From Peltaster fructicola (lineage: Eukaryota; Ascomycota; Dothideomycetes): a stretch of DNA of 64,000 bases. Below, one piece after another: positions 43,582 to 54,659 of this stretch. The DNA is taken from positions 806,001 to 870,000 of the forward strand of contig CP051143.1 in the NCBI GenBank assembly GCA_001592805.2. The letters run 5' to 3'. Each line of letters opens with the position of its first letter. Within the stretch, counting starts at the first letter, position 1. The translations under genes and the position numbers were made by a program. The notes under the pieces were generated by a model that made no database searches, was not told the DNA's origin, and saw only the letters and a program-made list of their open reading frames with translations.

Positions 43582-45183
43582 ATGGCACCCCACGCAGAAG
43601 AGACCAGCTACAGCAATGGCTACACATCTGCTGCCTCAGCACCAAGAGGCGAGGCTTTCTCAGTCGATGCATCCAATGTCACATACAACGAGTCCACGAT
43701 AAACAGCAAGTATGTCTACCGCACGACAGAGGTCAAGAAGGTCGATGGCCGATACACTGCCGCACCAAGGACGACCAACTTCGACTTTCAGACCGAGCGA
43801 AAGGTGCCAAAGACTGGTATGATGTTGGTCGGTCTCGGTGGTAACAACGGTACAACTGTCACAGCTGGTATTCTTGCAAACAAGTACGGCCTGACATGGG
43901 ACACCCGAGAAGGTCCACGAGCAGCCAACTACTACGGCTCAGTCGTCATGAGCTCAACCGTCAAGCTCGGTGTTGAGGCCGAGACTGGCAAGGACATCAA
44001 CATTCCTCTCCACGACATGCTCCCAATGGTTCACCCAAATGACCTCGTCATCGGCGGTTGGGACATCAGCGGTATGGATCTCGCAGCTGCAGCAGACCGC
44101 GCCAAGGTCCTTGAGCCAACTCTCAAGAACATGGTCCGAAAAGAGCTCTCTATGATCAAGCCACTGCCATCCATCTACTACCCAGACTTCATTGCCGCAA
44201 ATCAGGAAGACCGTGCAGACAACGTCCTTCCAGGCAAGAAGGCATCGTGGGAGCACGTCGAGAAGCTTCAGCAGGACATCCGCGACTTCAAGGCAACACA
44301 CAGCCTTGACAAGGTCATCGTCCTCTGGACTGCCAACACTGAGCGATTCGCAGAGCTCACCGAGGGTGTGAATGACACCGCTGACAACCTCATTGAGGCA
44401 ATCAAGTCCGGCCACGAGGAGGTCTCTCCATCAACTGTCTTCGCTGTCGCATGTATCCTTGAGAACACACCATTCATCAACGGCTCTCCACAGAACACAT
44501 TCGTCCCAGGTTGCATCCAGCTCGCCGAGAAGCACAACGCCTTCATTGGCGGTGACGACTTCAAGTCAGGTCAGACCAAGATGAAGTCTGCTCTTGTTGA
44601 CTTCCTCATCAACGCTGGTATCAAGCTCACTTCCATTGCCAGCTACAACCACCTTGGTAACAACGACGGAAAGAACTTGTCCTCCCAGAAGCAGTTCCGT
44701 TCCAAGGAGATCAGCAAGTCCAACGTTGTGGACGACATGGTCGCTGCCAACACCGTCCTCTACAAGGACCCAACAGACAAGCCAGACCACACCGTCGTCA
44801 TCAAGTACATGCCAGCTGTCGGTGACAACAAGCGTGCTCTTGACGAGTACTACGCAGAGATCTTCATGGGCGGACACCAGACCATCAGCATCTTTAACGT
44901 CTGCGAGGACTCGCTTCTCGCATCACCACTCATCATCGATCTTGTTGTCGTAGCTGAGATGATGACTCGTATCCAGTGGCGCAAGGAGGGTGAGGAAGAG
45001 TTCAAGGGCTTCCACAGCGTGCTCAGCATTCTCAGTTACATGCTGAAGGCACCATTGACTCCACCAGGCACACCAGTCGTCAACGCTCTCGCCAAGCAGC
45101 GAAGTGCTCTTGTCAACATCTTCCGTGCCTGTGTTGGTCTCGAGCCAGAGAACGACATGACCCTTGAGCACAAGCTCTTCTAG
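43582..45183 (+). CDS. INO1: Inositol-3-phosphate synthase
   Basis: Converts glucose 6-phosphate to 1D-myo-inositol 3-phosphate with internal NAD+ recycling; the first step of inositol and phosphatidylinositol synthesis, cytosolic. Single exon, 533 aa from ATG 43582. The NAD-binding loop GLGGNNGTT lies near residue 78; further signatures are IGGWDISGMD, GDDFKSGQTKMKS, SYNHLGNNDGKNLS and DEYYAEIFMGG. Length equals that of fungal Ino1. Its third positions are richer in C and G than those of its neighbours, as expected of a strongly expressed housekeeping gene, and the dense codon bias produces long meaningless frames on the other strand. Confidence 0.97.
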   Translation: MAPHAEETSYSNGYTSAASAPRGEAFSVDASNVTYNESTINSKYVYRTTEVKKVDGRYTAAPRTTNFDFQTERKVPKTGMMLVGLGGNNGTTVTAGILANKYGLTWDTREGPRAANYYGSVVMSSTVKLGVEAETGKDINIPLHDMLPMVHPNDLVIGGWDISGMDLAAAADRAKVLEPTLKNMVRKELSMIKPLPSIYYPDFIAANQEDRADNVLPGKKASWEHVEKLQQDIRDFKATHSLDKVIVLWTANTERFAELTEGVNDTADNLIEAIKSGHEEVSPSTVFAVACILENTPFINGSPQNTFVPGCIQLAEKHNAFIGGDDFKSGQTKMKSALVDFLINAGIKLTSIASYNHLGNNDGKNLSSQKQFRSKEISKSNVVDDMVAANTVLYKDPTDKPDHTVVIKYMPAVGDNKRALDEYYAEIFMGGHQTISIFNVCEDSLLASPLIIDLVVVAEMMTRIQWRKEGEEEFKGFHSVLSILSYMLKAPLTPPGTPVVNALAKQRSALVNIFRACVGLEPENDMTLEHKLF

Positions 45184-45383
45184 ATATCCCACTGCCTGGT
45201 GCAGACTTGTATTTGCCATAGATATTAGCGATGCATAAAGATTACATGAAAGATCTTGTAAAGGAGAATGCTGCGTTGAGGTTCAGTGTTTGTAAACTCT
45301 GATGCTGTAGTCGATCTACCTGGGATATGTATGCAGAACCATGCAAGAGACCACGCCATTAGATCAAGCCGATCCAAACGTGC

Positions 45384-46907
45384 CTATTGCTTCAGCAAGT
45401 AGTCCTTCTTCAGCATGGCGTGGAAGGTGCCATATATGCCATTGAAAGGCCTTAGTCGTTGCATTCGACCTTTCATGCGCTCTTGGAACGTCTGCTCGGA
45501 CTTCGGCTTCCACTTAAGATAAGCAGCATTGACCTTCTCGTAGACTGTTGGCAGACTAGAAGCCTTGTACTTCGCGCGAAGTTCATCATACCACTCCTTG
45601 TCGTAGATCTTCCAGAACTCTTCCTCGGTATAGAAGGCTTGAGCGTAGAAGCACTTGAGACCACCAAGCTCTGCCGTCTTGTGCTCAATCTCGCGATTCA
45701 GCTTGACGAACTTGTCGTAGTCTTTCGCACCTGGTCCCCAGAGTCCGACATTAATCATGCTCTTGGGATACCTTGAATCCTGCATATACGTGGACTGATC
45801 GCGCGGCCTCAAGGACAGATCGCCTTGCATCTTGAGCGGACAAAGCCAGAGTGGGTAGAAACCCATGGTCTCATCGGTGTAGTCGATGAAGGCGCCAAGC
45901 TTTGAATGTGGAAAGCCAATATCTTGCACGACATACTGGTCAGCCATATGACTCTTATGCATGGCGTGATACATAGTCGCCGTGTGCATGAGTGGATCGA
46001 GCAGATATCGCATGAAATGTGTGAAGGGCGCCACCATGTATCTGAAGCCATACATGCCCGCCCAGAAGGCTCCTCGATCATATCGAAACAGGTAGTCCTT
46101 GATAGGGACGATCTCGGATACTGCTGTGGAGCTCTTTGACTTCCGAGCCTTCTTTAGCACTTCCTGTGCTCGCAGATAGAACCATGTATCATGAGGTCGA
46201 GTGTAACAGGTGACTGGAAGCTCTGGGTCTTGCTTGTCTGTCAAGCGACCCGTGATGATAATGCCTTCTTGTTTGCTGAACATGATGCCTTCGACATAAT
46301 CGTTCGTCGTGTCCTGAATCGATTCTTCCAGTCCGGATATGGAGCCTTGCAAGGTATACGTAGGCTGGAAAGTGACTCTGACGTACCTGCTCGCATCGAT
46401 CAACGGTATGCGAAGCGACGTGATGACTCCGAATGTGCCGAACGTGCCTGCAGCTGCATTGAAGAGATCTGCCCTCTCGTCCTTCGATGCCCACACGACC
46501 TCACCATCTGCCAGCACGATCTCAATCCGATCGACAGTATTGTCGAAGAAACCATACTTGAATGAGCTGCTCTCACCTGAAGTACCAGCGAAGCCGCCTC
46601 CAACCGTAATTGCTGGAAACTCCATGACCACCGGCGGTAGAAGTCCATGTTCAAGGGTAGCATTGACGAGTTCTACCATTGACACTTTCGGTTCCACTGT
46701 GATTGTCTTGTTGGCCTTGTCAACTCCGATGACATGCTTCATCTGACTTGTATCGACGGTGTTGGCTCTTGACAGCACTGTCGCTCGGGTAGTGCTGGTC
46801 GAGCCATGGTAGATGCGGAACTTCTCGTTCCTGCTGTAGAAGTACTTGACGCGCTCTGATATCGTCTTGATTCTCGCGGCATGACTATCTGGCGAGGTGG
46901 CAGACAT
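45384..46907 (-). CDS. FAD-binding oxidoreductase, delta(24)-sterol reductase (DHCR24)-like
   Basis: Flavoprotein of the FAD_binding_4 class similar to animal and plant DHCR24/DIMINUTO. Single exon, 507 aa from ATG 46907 (MSATSPDS). The flavin-binding part contains FRIYHGSTSTTR, PKVSMVELVNATLEHGLLPPVV, the AITVGGGFAGTSGESSSF signature (residues about 105-122) and AAAGTFGTFGVIT. The C-terminal part keeps the DHCR24-type aromatic motifs (YPLWLCPLK, NVGLWGPG, YTEEEFWKIYD). Fungi make ergosterol, in which the classical delta-24 reduction has no clear place, so the real substrate may differ. An N-terminal membrane span, present in animal DHCR24, is missing. Confidence 0.88.
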   Translation of the reverse strand: MSATSPDSHAARIKTISERVKYFYSRNEKFRIYHGSTSTTRATVLSRANTVDTSQMKHVIGVDKANKTITVEPKVSMVELVNATLEHGLLPPVVMEFPAITVGGGFAGTSGESSSFKYGFFDNTVDRIEIVLADGEVVWASKDERADLFNAAAGTFGTFGVITSLRIPLIDASRYVRVTFQPTYTLQGSISGLEESIQDTTNDYVEGIMFSKQEGIIITGRLTDKQDPELPVTCYTRPHDTWFYLRAQEVLKKARKSKSSTAVSEIVPIKDYLFRYDRGAFWAGMYGFRYMVAPFTHFMRYLLDPLMHTATMYHAMHKSHMADQYVVQDIGFPHSKLGAFIDYTDETMGFYPLWLCPLKMQGDLSLRPRDQSTYMQDSRYPKSMINVGLWGPGAKDYDKFVKLNREIEHKTAELGGLKCFYAQAFYTEEEFWKIYDKEWYDELRAKYKASSLPTVYEKVNAAYLKWKPKSEQTFQERMKGRMQRLRPFNGIYGTFHAMLKKDYLLKQ

Positions 46908-47923
46908 TGGTCGGTGTTGTGTAGCAATAGGTCTCACGAGGTGAGCTCATCTTCAACCTGACTCGCGGGACAGCGCACCAGTCCACCAGATCCATGACGA
47001 GCACTGCACTGCTCTCATCTTTCATCGATCTTACCCGGCAGTGTATCTCTGAGTGCTGCTCTCCTGACAAATTCACTCCCCGCTACGACGACAGGCAACA
47101 TCGAAGACGCGCTCTACTTCTACAACGGAGACGTGTGTGTCCACAGCCCAGTGATAACCACGATTTTCGGCCTGAGTCGTCGAAGTGACTGCTTGTCACT
47201 GAAGTGAGGGTATGGTACCCGATATCGATTACTGTATCGAAAGTACTGTTACGTCAGATCCGTGATGCAGCGGTAGGTGGTGTCTGACGCTGGCTGTCGC
47301 CGGTGTGTGGACAGTTCGGACGGCCTCGAGATCCCAGCCCTTTAGGCGAACATATCGTCAACGACTACTATCGCTGCAACAGGGATACATCGCAAGGATG
47401 CATACAGCCAACGACAACTTTTGCGTCAGCATCACAAGCGTGAGTCATGTGCGAGCCAGATAGGCCCATCTTCAGATACCATTAGCTGCACGGTGAGTGG
47501 TTGATAAGTGTTCACAGCGACGAAACTTCACGAAACTCAGCTTGACGATACTCACGCACCAACAGATACCCTTCTAAAGCACATCACAGCTGCTACTAGC
47601 AAATCCTGATCATGTTCAGCCGCTGTAGAACCTGTGCGACAAGGTAATTTACCGCTGAACATCTTTGTTATAGATGTAGCTCAGTCTCCTCCTGTCCTCT
47701 GCTCTCTTCGTACTACAAGACTTGCTCCCATCTGCTCATCAGTCCTTGACTACAGTCGATCCCCAAAACAGCAATCAGTGATACTCAAGAAGCTGCCATC
47801 TCTGTCTCAGAGATATTGTTGTAACAATACTAAAGGCTATTCCCTGCTACTCAAGCAACCATATCGTTATACCACCCTATCGACACATCGGAGATCTACT
47901 TGCAGTGCCATTGATCAAGCACA
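46908..47923. other. Intergenic about 1 kb
   Basis: Between two divergently transcribed genes. No open frame with family resemblance, no repeats and no RNA gene seen. Confidence 0.5.
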
Positions 47924-48730
47924 ATGCAGACTTTCTATTATGTCCTTGCCTTTGCCATGGTGGCTTTGGCTGCTCCGGTGGTGACGCACATCTCTGAAGT
48001 GGTCATAGTCTTGGGCACCACCCAGGAGGTCCTTTCGACCATGACAGCCTCCCCACTCATCAACAATTTGGAGGCTCGCAAATTTAAATACTTCGATCCC
48101 GCTGATATCCCTGGCGAAGAGGCGGCTATCTCTGCGAATGACTGGATAGCTTACCCCGTAACACACACCGAGCCTCCCTCCTCGACGCCACCTTACCGCT
48201 CTTCTTACCTGTACGGTCCGCTGCCCTTCACCATCAAATCGACCAAGACGGTTGAGCAAGAGTCATTGGCACATATGACGAAGGTGCCTTTCACAGTCAG
48301 ATCAAGCAAGGTCAGCACGAAGCCGCCAAAGGACAGGGCAACAGTCACACGTACGGCTCCATACGCTATCTCGATGCTGGGCGAATTCGGTACTACATCA
48401 TTACCTCCTCTCCGTGTACTGCTGTCTTGGTCAGGAGCTGAACCGGATTATATCGAGACTGAGGCTCCATTGGTACCAGTCAAGGCTTCACCAACCAGCG
48501 CTCGTTCGACCCAGAGTGAGACCTACATGAGGCCATTCAAGCCTCAGGTGACAACAATACCGCCTGTGACTTCTACAGCCAAGAGCATGGCTGCACCCTT
48601 GGTTGACCGAGCTGAGGCTCTCCTTGACAACGGTGGTCTGGGGTCCCTTGACGACCGAGCACTGGCTCCATTGATCAACTACCTTCTTCATATGAATGAC
48701 AAGCACCCCGATCCAACCGAGCCAAGCTAA
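47924..48730 (+). CDS. Secreted, cysteine-free Pro/Thr/Ser-rich protein
   Basis: Single exon, 268 aa. Residues 1-17 form a signal peptide (YYVLAFAMVALA, Ala-rich cleavage region before PVV). The mature part contains no cysteine and is rich in Pro, Thr, Ser and Lys, with near-repeats of the form PFTIKSTKT and PFTVRSSKV about 25 residues apart. The end is LINYLLHMNDKHPDPTEPS, without a GPI tail. I do not recognise a family. Such proteins may be wall-associated, or secreted factors acting on a host or on competitors; the sequence cannot decide. Confidence 0.65.
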   Translation: MQTFYYVLAFAMVALAAPVVTHISEVVIVLGTTQEVLSTMTASPLINNLEARKFKYFDPADIPGEEAAISANDWIAYPVTHTEPPSSTPPYRSSYLYGPLPFTIKSTKTVEQESLAHMTKVPFTVRSSKVSTKPPKDRATVTRTAPYAISMLGEFGTTSLPPLRVLLSWSGAEPDYIETEAPLVPVKASPTSARSTQSETYMRPFKPQVTTIPPVTSTAKSMAAPLVDRAEALLDNGGLGSLDDRALAPLINYLLHMNDKHPDPTEPS

Positions 48731-49016
48731 GCACCTGGCATACACGGCAAATCCCTGAAACATCGATGGAAGTCTAGCACGATGTCCTACCTTGATCAGT
48801 TGGGAACGCTTCATCCGACAAGAGCAGGTGGTCGTGCAAGGCTTCTCAATGAAGGGACATTTCCGTCGTAACAATACCAAGCCTCGTTCACAATGCCTAT
48901 TGCTATATCAGGGCTACAATTTACAATTACGAGGTACTTAGGGAGTCGAGATTGTACACAGCATTGTGGAGATTGGAATATGGGATGCTAGAGGTTGGCG
49001 TTTGGCTCTATTCATC

Positions 49017-49988
49017 TCATGGAAGGCCTCTTCCAGAGTTTATAGCTTCCCTTACTTGGGATGTATTTGGTCTGTTCTCTGCATAGCGTTCGTAACTGTC
49101 CAAATAGAGTTGATCACTGCTTGTTGTCTTCTTCACTGCGTCAACGTCCTCAATGGCCTCGATCCAGCGTGCCCATCTGCTGCCAGGCTCAGCATCTGGC
49201 CAACCTCTGTAAGGTTTCAACACTCTCCGAAGTCGTACCACCCATGGTGCAATCTGCACATCTACGAATGTCAACTCCTTGCCCAGAAAGAATGGGCCGG
49301 ATGGATCTGCTGCCTCGACAAGCTTCGTGATGTTGTTCTTGAGTTCTGTTGCGAACTTGACTTGGTTGTCTGCTTCCTGAGCTTGTAAATATCGGTAGAA
49401 TGCTGGTACGATGGTGCGGTTGACATGATCTGACCATAGTCGAGAATGTGCTTTGAGCTTAGGGTCCTGTGGCAGCAGGCGACGTGAGTGATCGATGTCT
49501 TCGAGATACTCCATCAAGACAGTGCTCTCATAGCAACCCCAGTCGCCGTGGCGAAGCGCAGGGACTAGACCTCTAGGATTGATGTCAAGCAACAACTTGG
49601 GCTTGCGATAGACATCGACCTCGATGTATTGATAGTCTAGCTGCTTGTGCTCGAGTGAGATCCATACTCGATGGACGAACGGGCAGAAGCAGGATCCGTA
49701 GAGCTTGAGGTCTTGTTCCGAGGAGCGAGCTTTAGCTGTCTTGCCAGCTTCAGCATCTGCTTGTTTATGGTAGGTCTTCTTGTTAGCATCGCCTCCTTGA
49801 TTAGGGTCGAGCTCTTTGGAAGTGCCGTTGCTAGTCATAGCTGCTGTGCTCTTGAATGATCGACGAGGGTTCGCCAGGCTGCTAAGCACTTCAAGATCGA
49901 TACGAAGACTTGGGGATGTCCCGGTAAGATGAGGTCGCTTGTTGAGCCGCGAGAAAATGCAACGAGTGATCGTTGGTGTTGTTCTCAT
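49017..49988 (-). CDS. Omega-like glutathione S-transferase
   Basis: Thiol-transferase type GST. Single exon, 323 aa from ATG 49988. The N-terminal thioredoxin-fold domain carries the active-site Cys in LYGSCFCPFVHR (residues about 95-106), the cis-Pro motif GLVPALRHGD and the gamma-glutamyl contact YESTVLMEYLED. The helical C-terminal domain holds FFLGKELTFVDVQIAPW, the usual N-cap motif. The first 50 residues (TRCIFSRLNKRPHL and RRSFKSTAA) are basic with hardly an acid and look like a mitochondrial presequence; an in-frame ATG at 49838 (MTSNGTS) would give the 273-aa cytosolic form. It sits 308 nt from the divergent eIF3h gene. Confidence 0.9.
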   Translation of the reverse strand: MRTTPTITRCIFSRLNKRPHLTGTSPSLRIDLEVLSSLANPRRSFKSTAAMTSNGTSKELDPNQGGDANKKTYHKQADAEAGKTAKARSSEQDLKLYGSCFCPFVHRVWISLEHKQLDYQYIEVDVYRKPKLLLDINPRGLVPALRHGDWGCYESTVLMEYLEDIDHSRRLLPQDPKLKAHSRLWSDHVNRTIVPAFYRYLQAQEADNQVKFATELKNNITKLVEAADPSGPFFLGKELTFVDVQIAPWVVRLRRVLKPYRGWPDAEPGSRWARWIEAIEDVDAVKKTTSSDQLYLDSYERYAENRPNTSQVREAINSGRGLP

Positions 49989-50296
49989 TCGATATGACGA
50001 TGAATTTGATACTCAATCATGCAAGATTACTGATTTTTGTCCTGCAGATGGCTCTTGAGCGTCGATGAACAACGCCACATGTGATATCTTCACAGTTGTA
50101 GTGAGATACGACACAAACTTACCTGTCTCGTCATATAGAAAGGCTACATGCTGTAACAATGACACAACCTCCCACCTACTACTCCTCTTGACTCGCGCGG
50201 ACCAAATTCCGCACTTTTCGGCCACACGATGCGAGACTGTCGAATTCATTTACATCCCACCTTTGACGCGCCAACAGCCCTTCACGACACGACAAC
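49989..50296. promoter_or_regulatory. 308-nt divergent promoter, GST / eIF3h
   Basis: Separates two outward-facing start codons and must hold both promoters. No binding site assigned. Confidence 0.5.
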
Positions 50297-51479
50297 ATGG
50301 CGGCAATCAGCACAACGGATGCCGTGACGGCCTCGCCGATCAAGGAGATCCAAGTGGAAGCGCTGGTGGTGATGCGCATCATCAAACATGCGACATCAGC
50401 CTTTCCAGCAACAGCAACGGGATGCCTGGTTGGCATGGACTCTGGCGCACAACTTCAGATCACGAACTCCTTCCCATTTCCTGCAGCAGCACCAGATACT
50501 TCGGCTTCGCAAGACCAGTACTACCAGAATGATGCGGCGTCGCTCGCTGCGGCAGCACCACGATCGAAGGCCATGGCCGCGTACTCGACCGAGATGATCA
50601 AATATCTTCGAGAGGTCAACGTGGACGCACAGGGAGTTGGATGGTACACGAGCACGAGCATGGGAAGCTTTGTCAACCAGAACTTCATCGAGAACCAGAT
50701 CTACTACCAGAAAGCGACGGATGAGAAGACTGCAGCACTGGTGTTCGATGTGTCTCGAAGCTCCGCTGGTTCACTCAGCTTCAAGGCCTACCGACTGAGT
50801 CCTGCATTCGTAGCAGCTCACAAGGAGGGCAAGTTCACGACTGAGAGGTGTGTATATGTCAGAGACAATGTGCGCCAGGTCTAACGCTAACATGTGCAGC
50901 CTCCAAAAGAGCAAGCTTCGCTACCAGGACATCCTCGTCGAGCTGCCAGTCACCATCCATAACTCACATCTCCTCACCAGCTTCCTGCACCAATTACCGC
51001 AGCAGCTGCCCAAGGCGGATGAACTCAAGTATCCTTCGACACTCGCCGATATCGACCGCGACCCTCAGATCAGTCTTAACCCTCTCGTACCCAATATCGA
51101 AGCACTAGACCTCAGCATCGATCCATTCCTCGAGAAGACCTGCGATCTTCTCCTCGACAGCATAGAAGCGCACCAAACCGAGCAGAACAACTTTCAATAC
51201 TGGCAGCGAGCGCTCGGCCGTGAGCAAGCCAAGATTACAGCATGGCAGCAGAAGCGCAAGGCAGAGAACGCTGCAAGGACGGCGAGCAAGCAGCCGTTAT
51301 TGGATGAGAACGAATATCAGAAGCTGTTCAAGCTGCCTCAAGAGCCGAGCCGTCTGGATGCACTGCTTGTCGGCAGACAGGTTGAGCAGTACGCACGACA
51401 AGTTGATGGCTTCTCAGCTACAGTGTCGTCCAAGATGTTCTCAGTACGACAGAACTTATCTCCTGGTGAGGCTGTTTAA
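50297..51479 (+). CDS. EIF3H: Translation initiation factor 3 subunit h
   Basis: MPN-domain subunit of eIF3, which recruits mRNA and initiator tRNA to the 40S ribosome. Exons 50297-50847 and 50900-51479 with a 52-nt intron give 376 aa. The MPN core runs from [15 protein letters not shown] through [16 protein letters not shown] and [12 protein letters not shown]. The JAMM metal-binding set (HxHx7SxxD) is absent, as expected for eIF3h, which is not a protease. After the splice the C-terminal helices read [15 protein letters not shown] and [15 protein letters not shown]. The opening [20 protein letters not shown] agrees with other ascomycete eIF3h starts. Confidence 0.94.
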
Positions 51480-54400
51480 AGCATAAGAGCATGGCGTTAC
51501 GGGAGTTTTCGAGGCATACTTAGCATGAGACGTGTCTTCATGATTGTGCAGGACGATACATGCATCTTCGACCTCGCGTCAGCCTCGACCACGAAGCTGT
51601 CATCGCACAAGTGATTCTGCTTAGGGTAGTGCGTGAGCAAGAAGTCTTGAAGCCCATATGGCGATCACCTCGGGGCGACCTAGCAGTTGATAGAGGACAT
51701 CTGAATACGATACAATAACGACGATTGACACTCGACTTGTTGACAGTCTACCCGTCCTTGGAAATTCAACGAATTGACTGCAGACAACCACGGCCGCGCT
51801 CGTTCTTGAGGTCGCTCTCAGCGTCGGCCGTATCTGCATCTCGTTGAGGCATACCAGTAGAAGCATAACTTCGATTTCCTGGCTCGTCATTCTGCCTTTG
51901 TGATCATGTCGTGGTCGAAACTCTCCATCGGAGGCTCCGATCATCGAAGCTACTTGAAATTGTGAGAACCCTCACAAAATTCGATCTTCATGCTTGAACA
52001 TCGTGACCAGAGCTCATCACGATAAGCATAACCAAGTCGTGCCATCGTGTCTCATCTCGACCTGGCCTATGCACATCGTCAGCTTTGCGATCACAGACCA
52101 GCGCTCAACCAGAGTTGAGCGGTGATGACCATTCCTCCATCGTCGGCCGGCCTAAGCAACAGGGATCGAAGCTGTAAATAGGCTCATAAGGATAAAACGC
52201 AGGGGACCGTGGCATAGCCGACCGTTATTGCCCTGACCCAGCACGCCGGGTTGCACAAGAAGACCCCTTCAAGGATTACAGCCATTCATCTGGTCTTGCT
52301 TCGTGTGCCATGTGCGACGAGGTACGTCCAAGCAGACAAGCTGTCGTTGCACGAATACACTGACTCGTGGATCTGCAAAGAGTACTTACTTGTGATGCCA
52401 GAAAGTCAAGTCCACGCAGCCGTGGTCATCCGAGGGCTTAGGTTGTCACAGCTGTGCTTGTCACACCATCACGAGAGTGACTGCATGAGGCGTGCTTGCA
52501 GGAGGCGTCAATCTAAGCGAGAGCACAGATAACAAGCCATTTCGCCGGCATGTGAAAGCTCGAAGAGCATGACAGCGCAGAGTGATAAGGTGACGCGGCA
52601 AGTTGTCGCGGATGCCACGACGGACAACAGGATGTGATGCTACGCCTTGTTCCCAGGATCAGCCACAAGGCGCATCTTCCACGGCGGTGAGCCTTGTGTC
52701 TTGCCTTGGACGCGCTCTGACACTGCGGGAAAGGAGTGCCGGTCGTGCACAAGCAGTGGATGTCTTCGACAACGTACCACAAGCAGAAGCCGAAGAAGAC
52801 ACAAGCCTCGAATTGAGCATTTTGCTTCTTGAGAATCAAGGGCAGTGCTAATACGGCACATCAACGGCCGTGGTTGGATCTGGTCGAGAGATGATAAGCC
52901 CATGCTGGAGAGGCCGCTACTAGTTGTGCAAATCGACCGATCCAACACAGGATGAGCGAAACGCGAAAACTGATCGTTACGAGAGAATCAAATCAAATCT
53001 GGACAAACTTCATCTCTGTGGGCCATGCTGACGTTCGCAAATCACACTTGAGATATTGATCGTCTGCGTCGACCGCGCTGACCCTTGCGATGCAGCCGCG
53101 ATGGATGAAGGTACGCTCAACTGTGTATCGTCCGTCGGCTTCCGTGGGTGTTGTCAGAATCTGCAGCACAGATGGAATTCAATTATCCGGCAATAACCCC
53201 TACTGCGAGCTCTATTGTTGATGATCATCTTGTCCACGGAATGATAGCGGGGTCCTCCAGTATTCTGCTTCCAGGTATCATGTGTAGCGAACCGGGTCAG
53301 AGGGGTAGAACCTGCAAGCAGACTCGTGACAGCATGTGCCTCCTACAATCTTGTACCCGGAATGCCATTCTTTGCCGCCAAGCGAGATTGACAAGTAATA
53401 TTCGGCAAGCAGATATCGTGAAGGGCGCTGGCCGTGGTGGTTGTTCAGATCTCACGATGATTGACATCATAGTATGCTCGAGGTGCTGGCTAGTGAAAAG
53501 GTAGTCGTTCGTCAAAGCGTGTGCAGAGGAAACGGACAAGCCACTTCTCAGCTGTGTGTGGCTATCCAGGGGCATTCGAGTACCCTGCATTCACCCGACC
53601 GAGAACAGTCACTGCGAATTTCCCTTTCACTGGACCCAGGTGCGCAACCACGTCAGGGTTTGTCCCAGTAGCTTGGTATCTGTAGCGATTAGGCGTTGAG
53701 ATCTGCAAGATGAACCCGCGGACGACGTGGTGATCGAAGATTCGGCTGCACGTAATGCTTGTCGGAGGTCTGCCCTTTTCGGCAGTGCCTGTATGTGAGA
53801 CAGGTAGACCCTTGGATTTCGCTGGTAGATCGAACTTCTAGTATGAAATCGACAGAAATGAGACCAGACGACTAAAGCCAAAATGGCAGTCATAACGCTG
53901 CAAGCCTGGGCTCAGGTGCCAAGGAGATTGGGGTAATGGAGCACTGCCGGACTGTCGCACAGACAGACTCTAGCTCAGATTCGAGAAGAAAGTCCTTGAG
54001 GGTGTGGTAAGATGTACAACGAGTGCTGTGGTAGAGTCACAGTGTACCCTCGAGGACCTGTTTGGCCTGCTCGACAAGTGCAAGCGAGGCCTGTTGCTTC
54101 TTTCGTGGGTTGCAAGCAAGAAAGTTAGCGCCAGCATGGATTTGTCTTTCTCAGGGTCGAAGTGGGATGGGTCAGTACCACGAGGTGGCTTTGATGACAA
54201 GTGTGGCTGCAGCGCTGTGTGCATTCTTTCGATCTCTCGATCTTCTGCGCCCAGCTAGCACCAACGGCACAATCCTGGTCGCTCGCACTGACAAGCTGCT
54301 TGTCATGGGTTCCTGCAACGCACTGGGCCGTCCTGTGCTCCCTTAGGAAGACACTCCTGGTGTACGAAAGGAGGATGTCGTTCACCATCGGTTTTGTCGT

Positions 54401-54659
54401 TGTTGTCAGAGTTGTCGTGAAGAGGCCGAAGGAGATCATGACATAAACAGGGTCGCCTCGAGGCTCTTTTCGATCAGAAGCGACCCTGAAAGCGTTCTGT
54501 GAAGTCTATTAGATCGGCGATGCAAGCCAATGCTTCTGCCATTTACAGGCTAGGAGCAATCCTTACCACGCTTAAAGCCCTGCATCGCGATAGTCGCCCA
54601 TCTTCTGTGGCAGCAGTAGTAGTTAGGCAGGTCGTGTATGCGTGCGTGTTCTGCAAATG
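51480..54659. other. Gene-poor 3.2-kb stretch
   Basis: No gene could be supported. Frames of up to about 120 codons lie on both strands (for example 53148-53504 plus and 51621-51944 minus), but they lack family motifs, many begin without ATG, and none join through a good intron. No terminal repeats, AT-rich block or tRNA found. It may hold distal control elements of the C2H2 gene or non-coding transcripts. Confidence 0.45.

Noticed and set aside
43954-45219. Minus-strand frames of 98-153 codons opposite INO1
   Set aside because: Shadows of the strongly biased INO1 codons.
54004-54446. Short overlapping frames on both strands
   Set aside because: Each is under 105 codons, without family resemblance, and they contradict one another.
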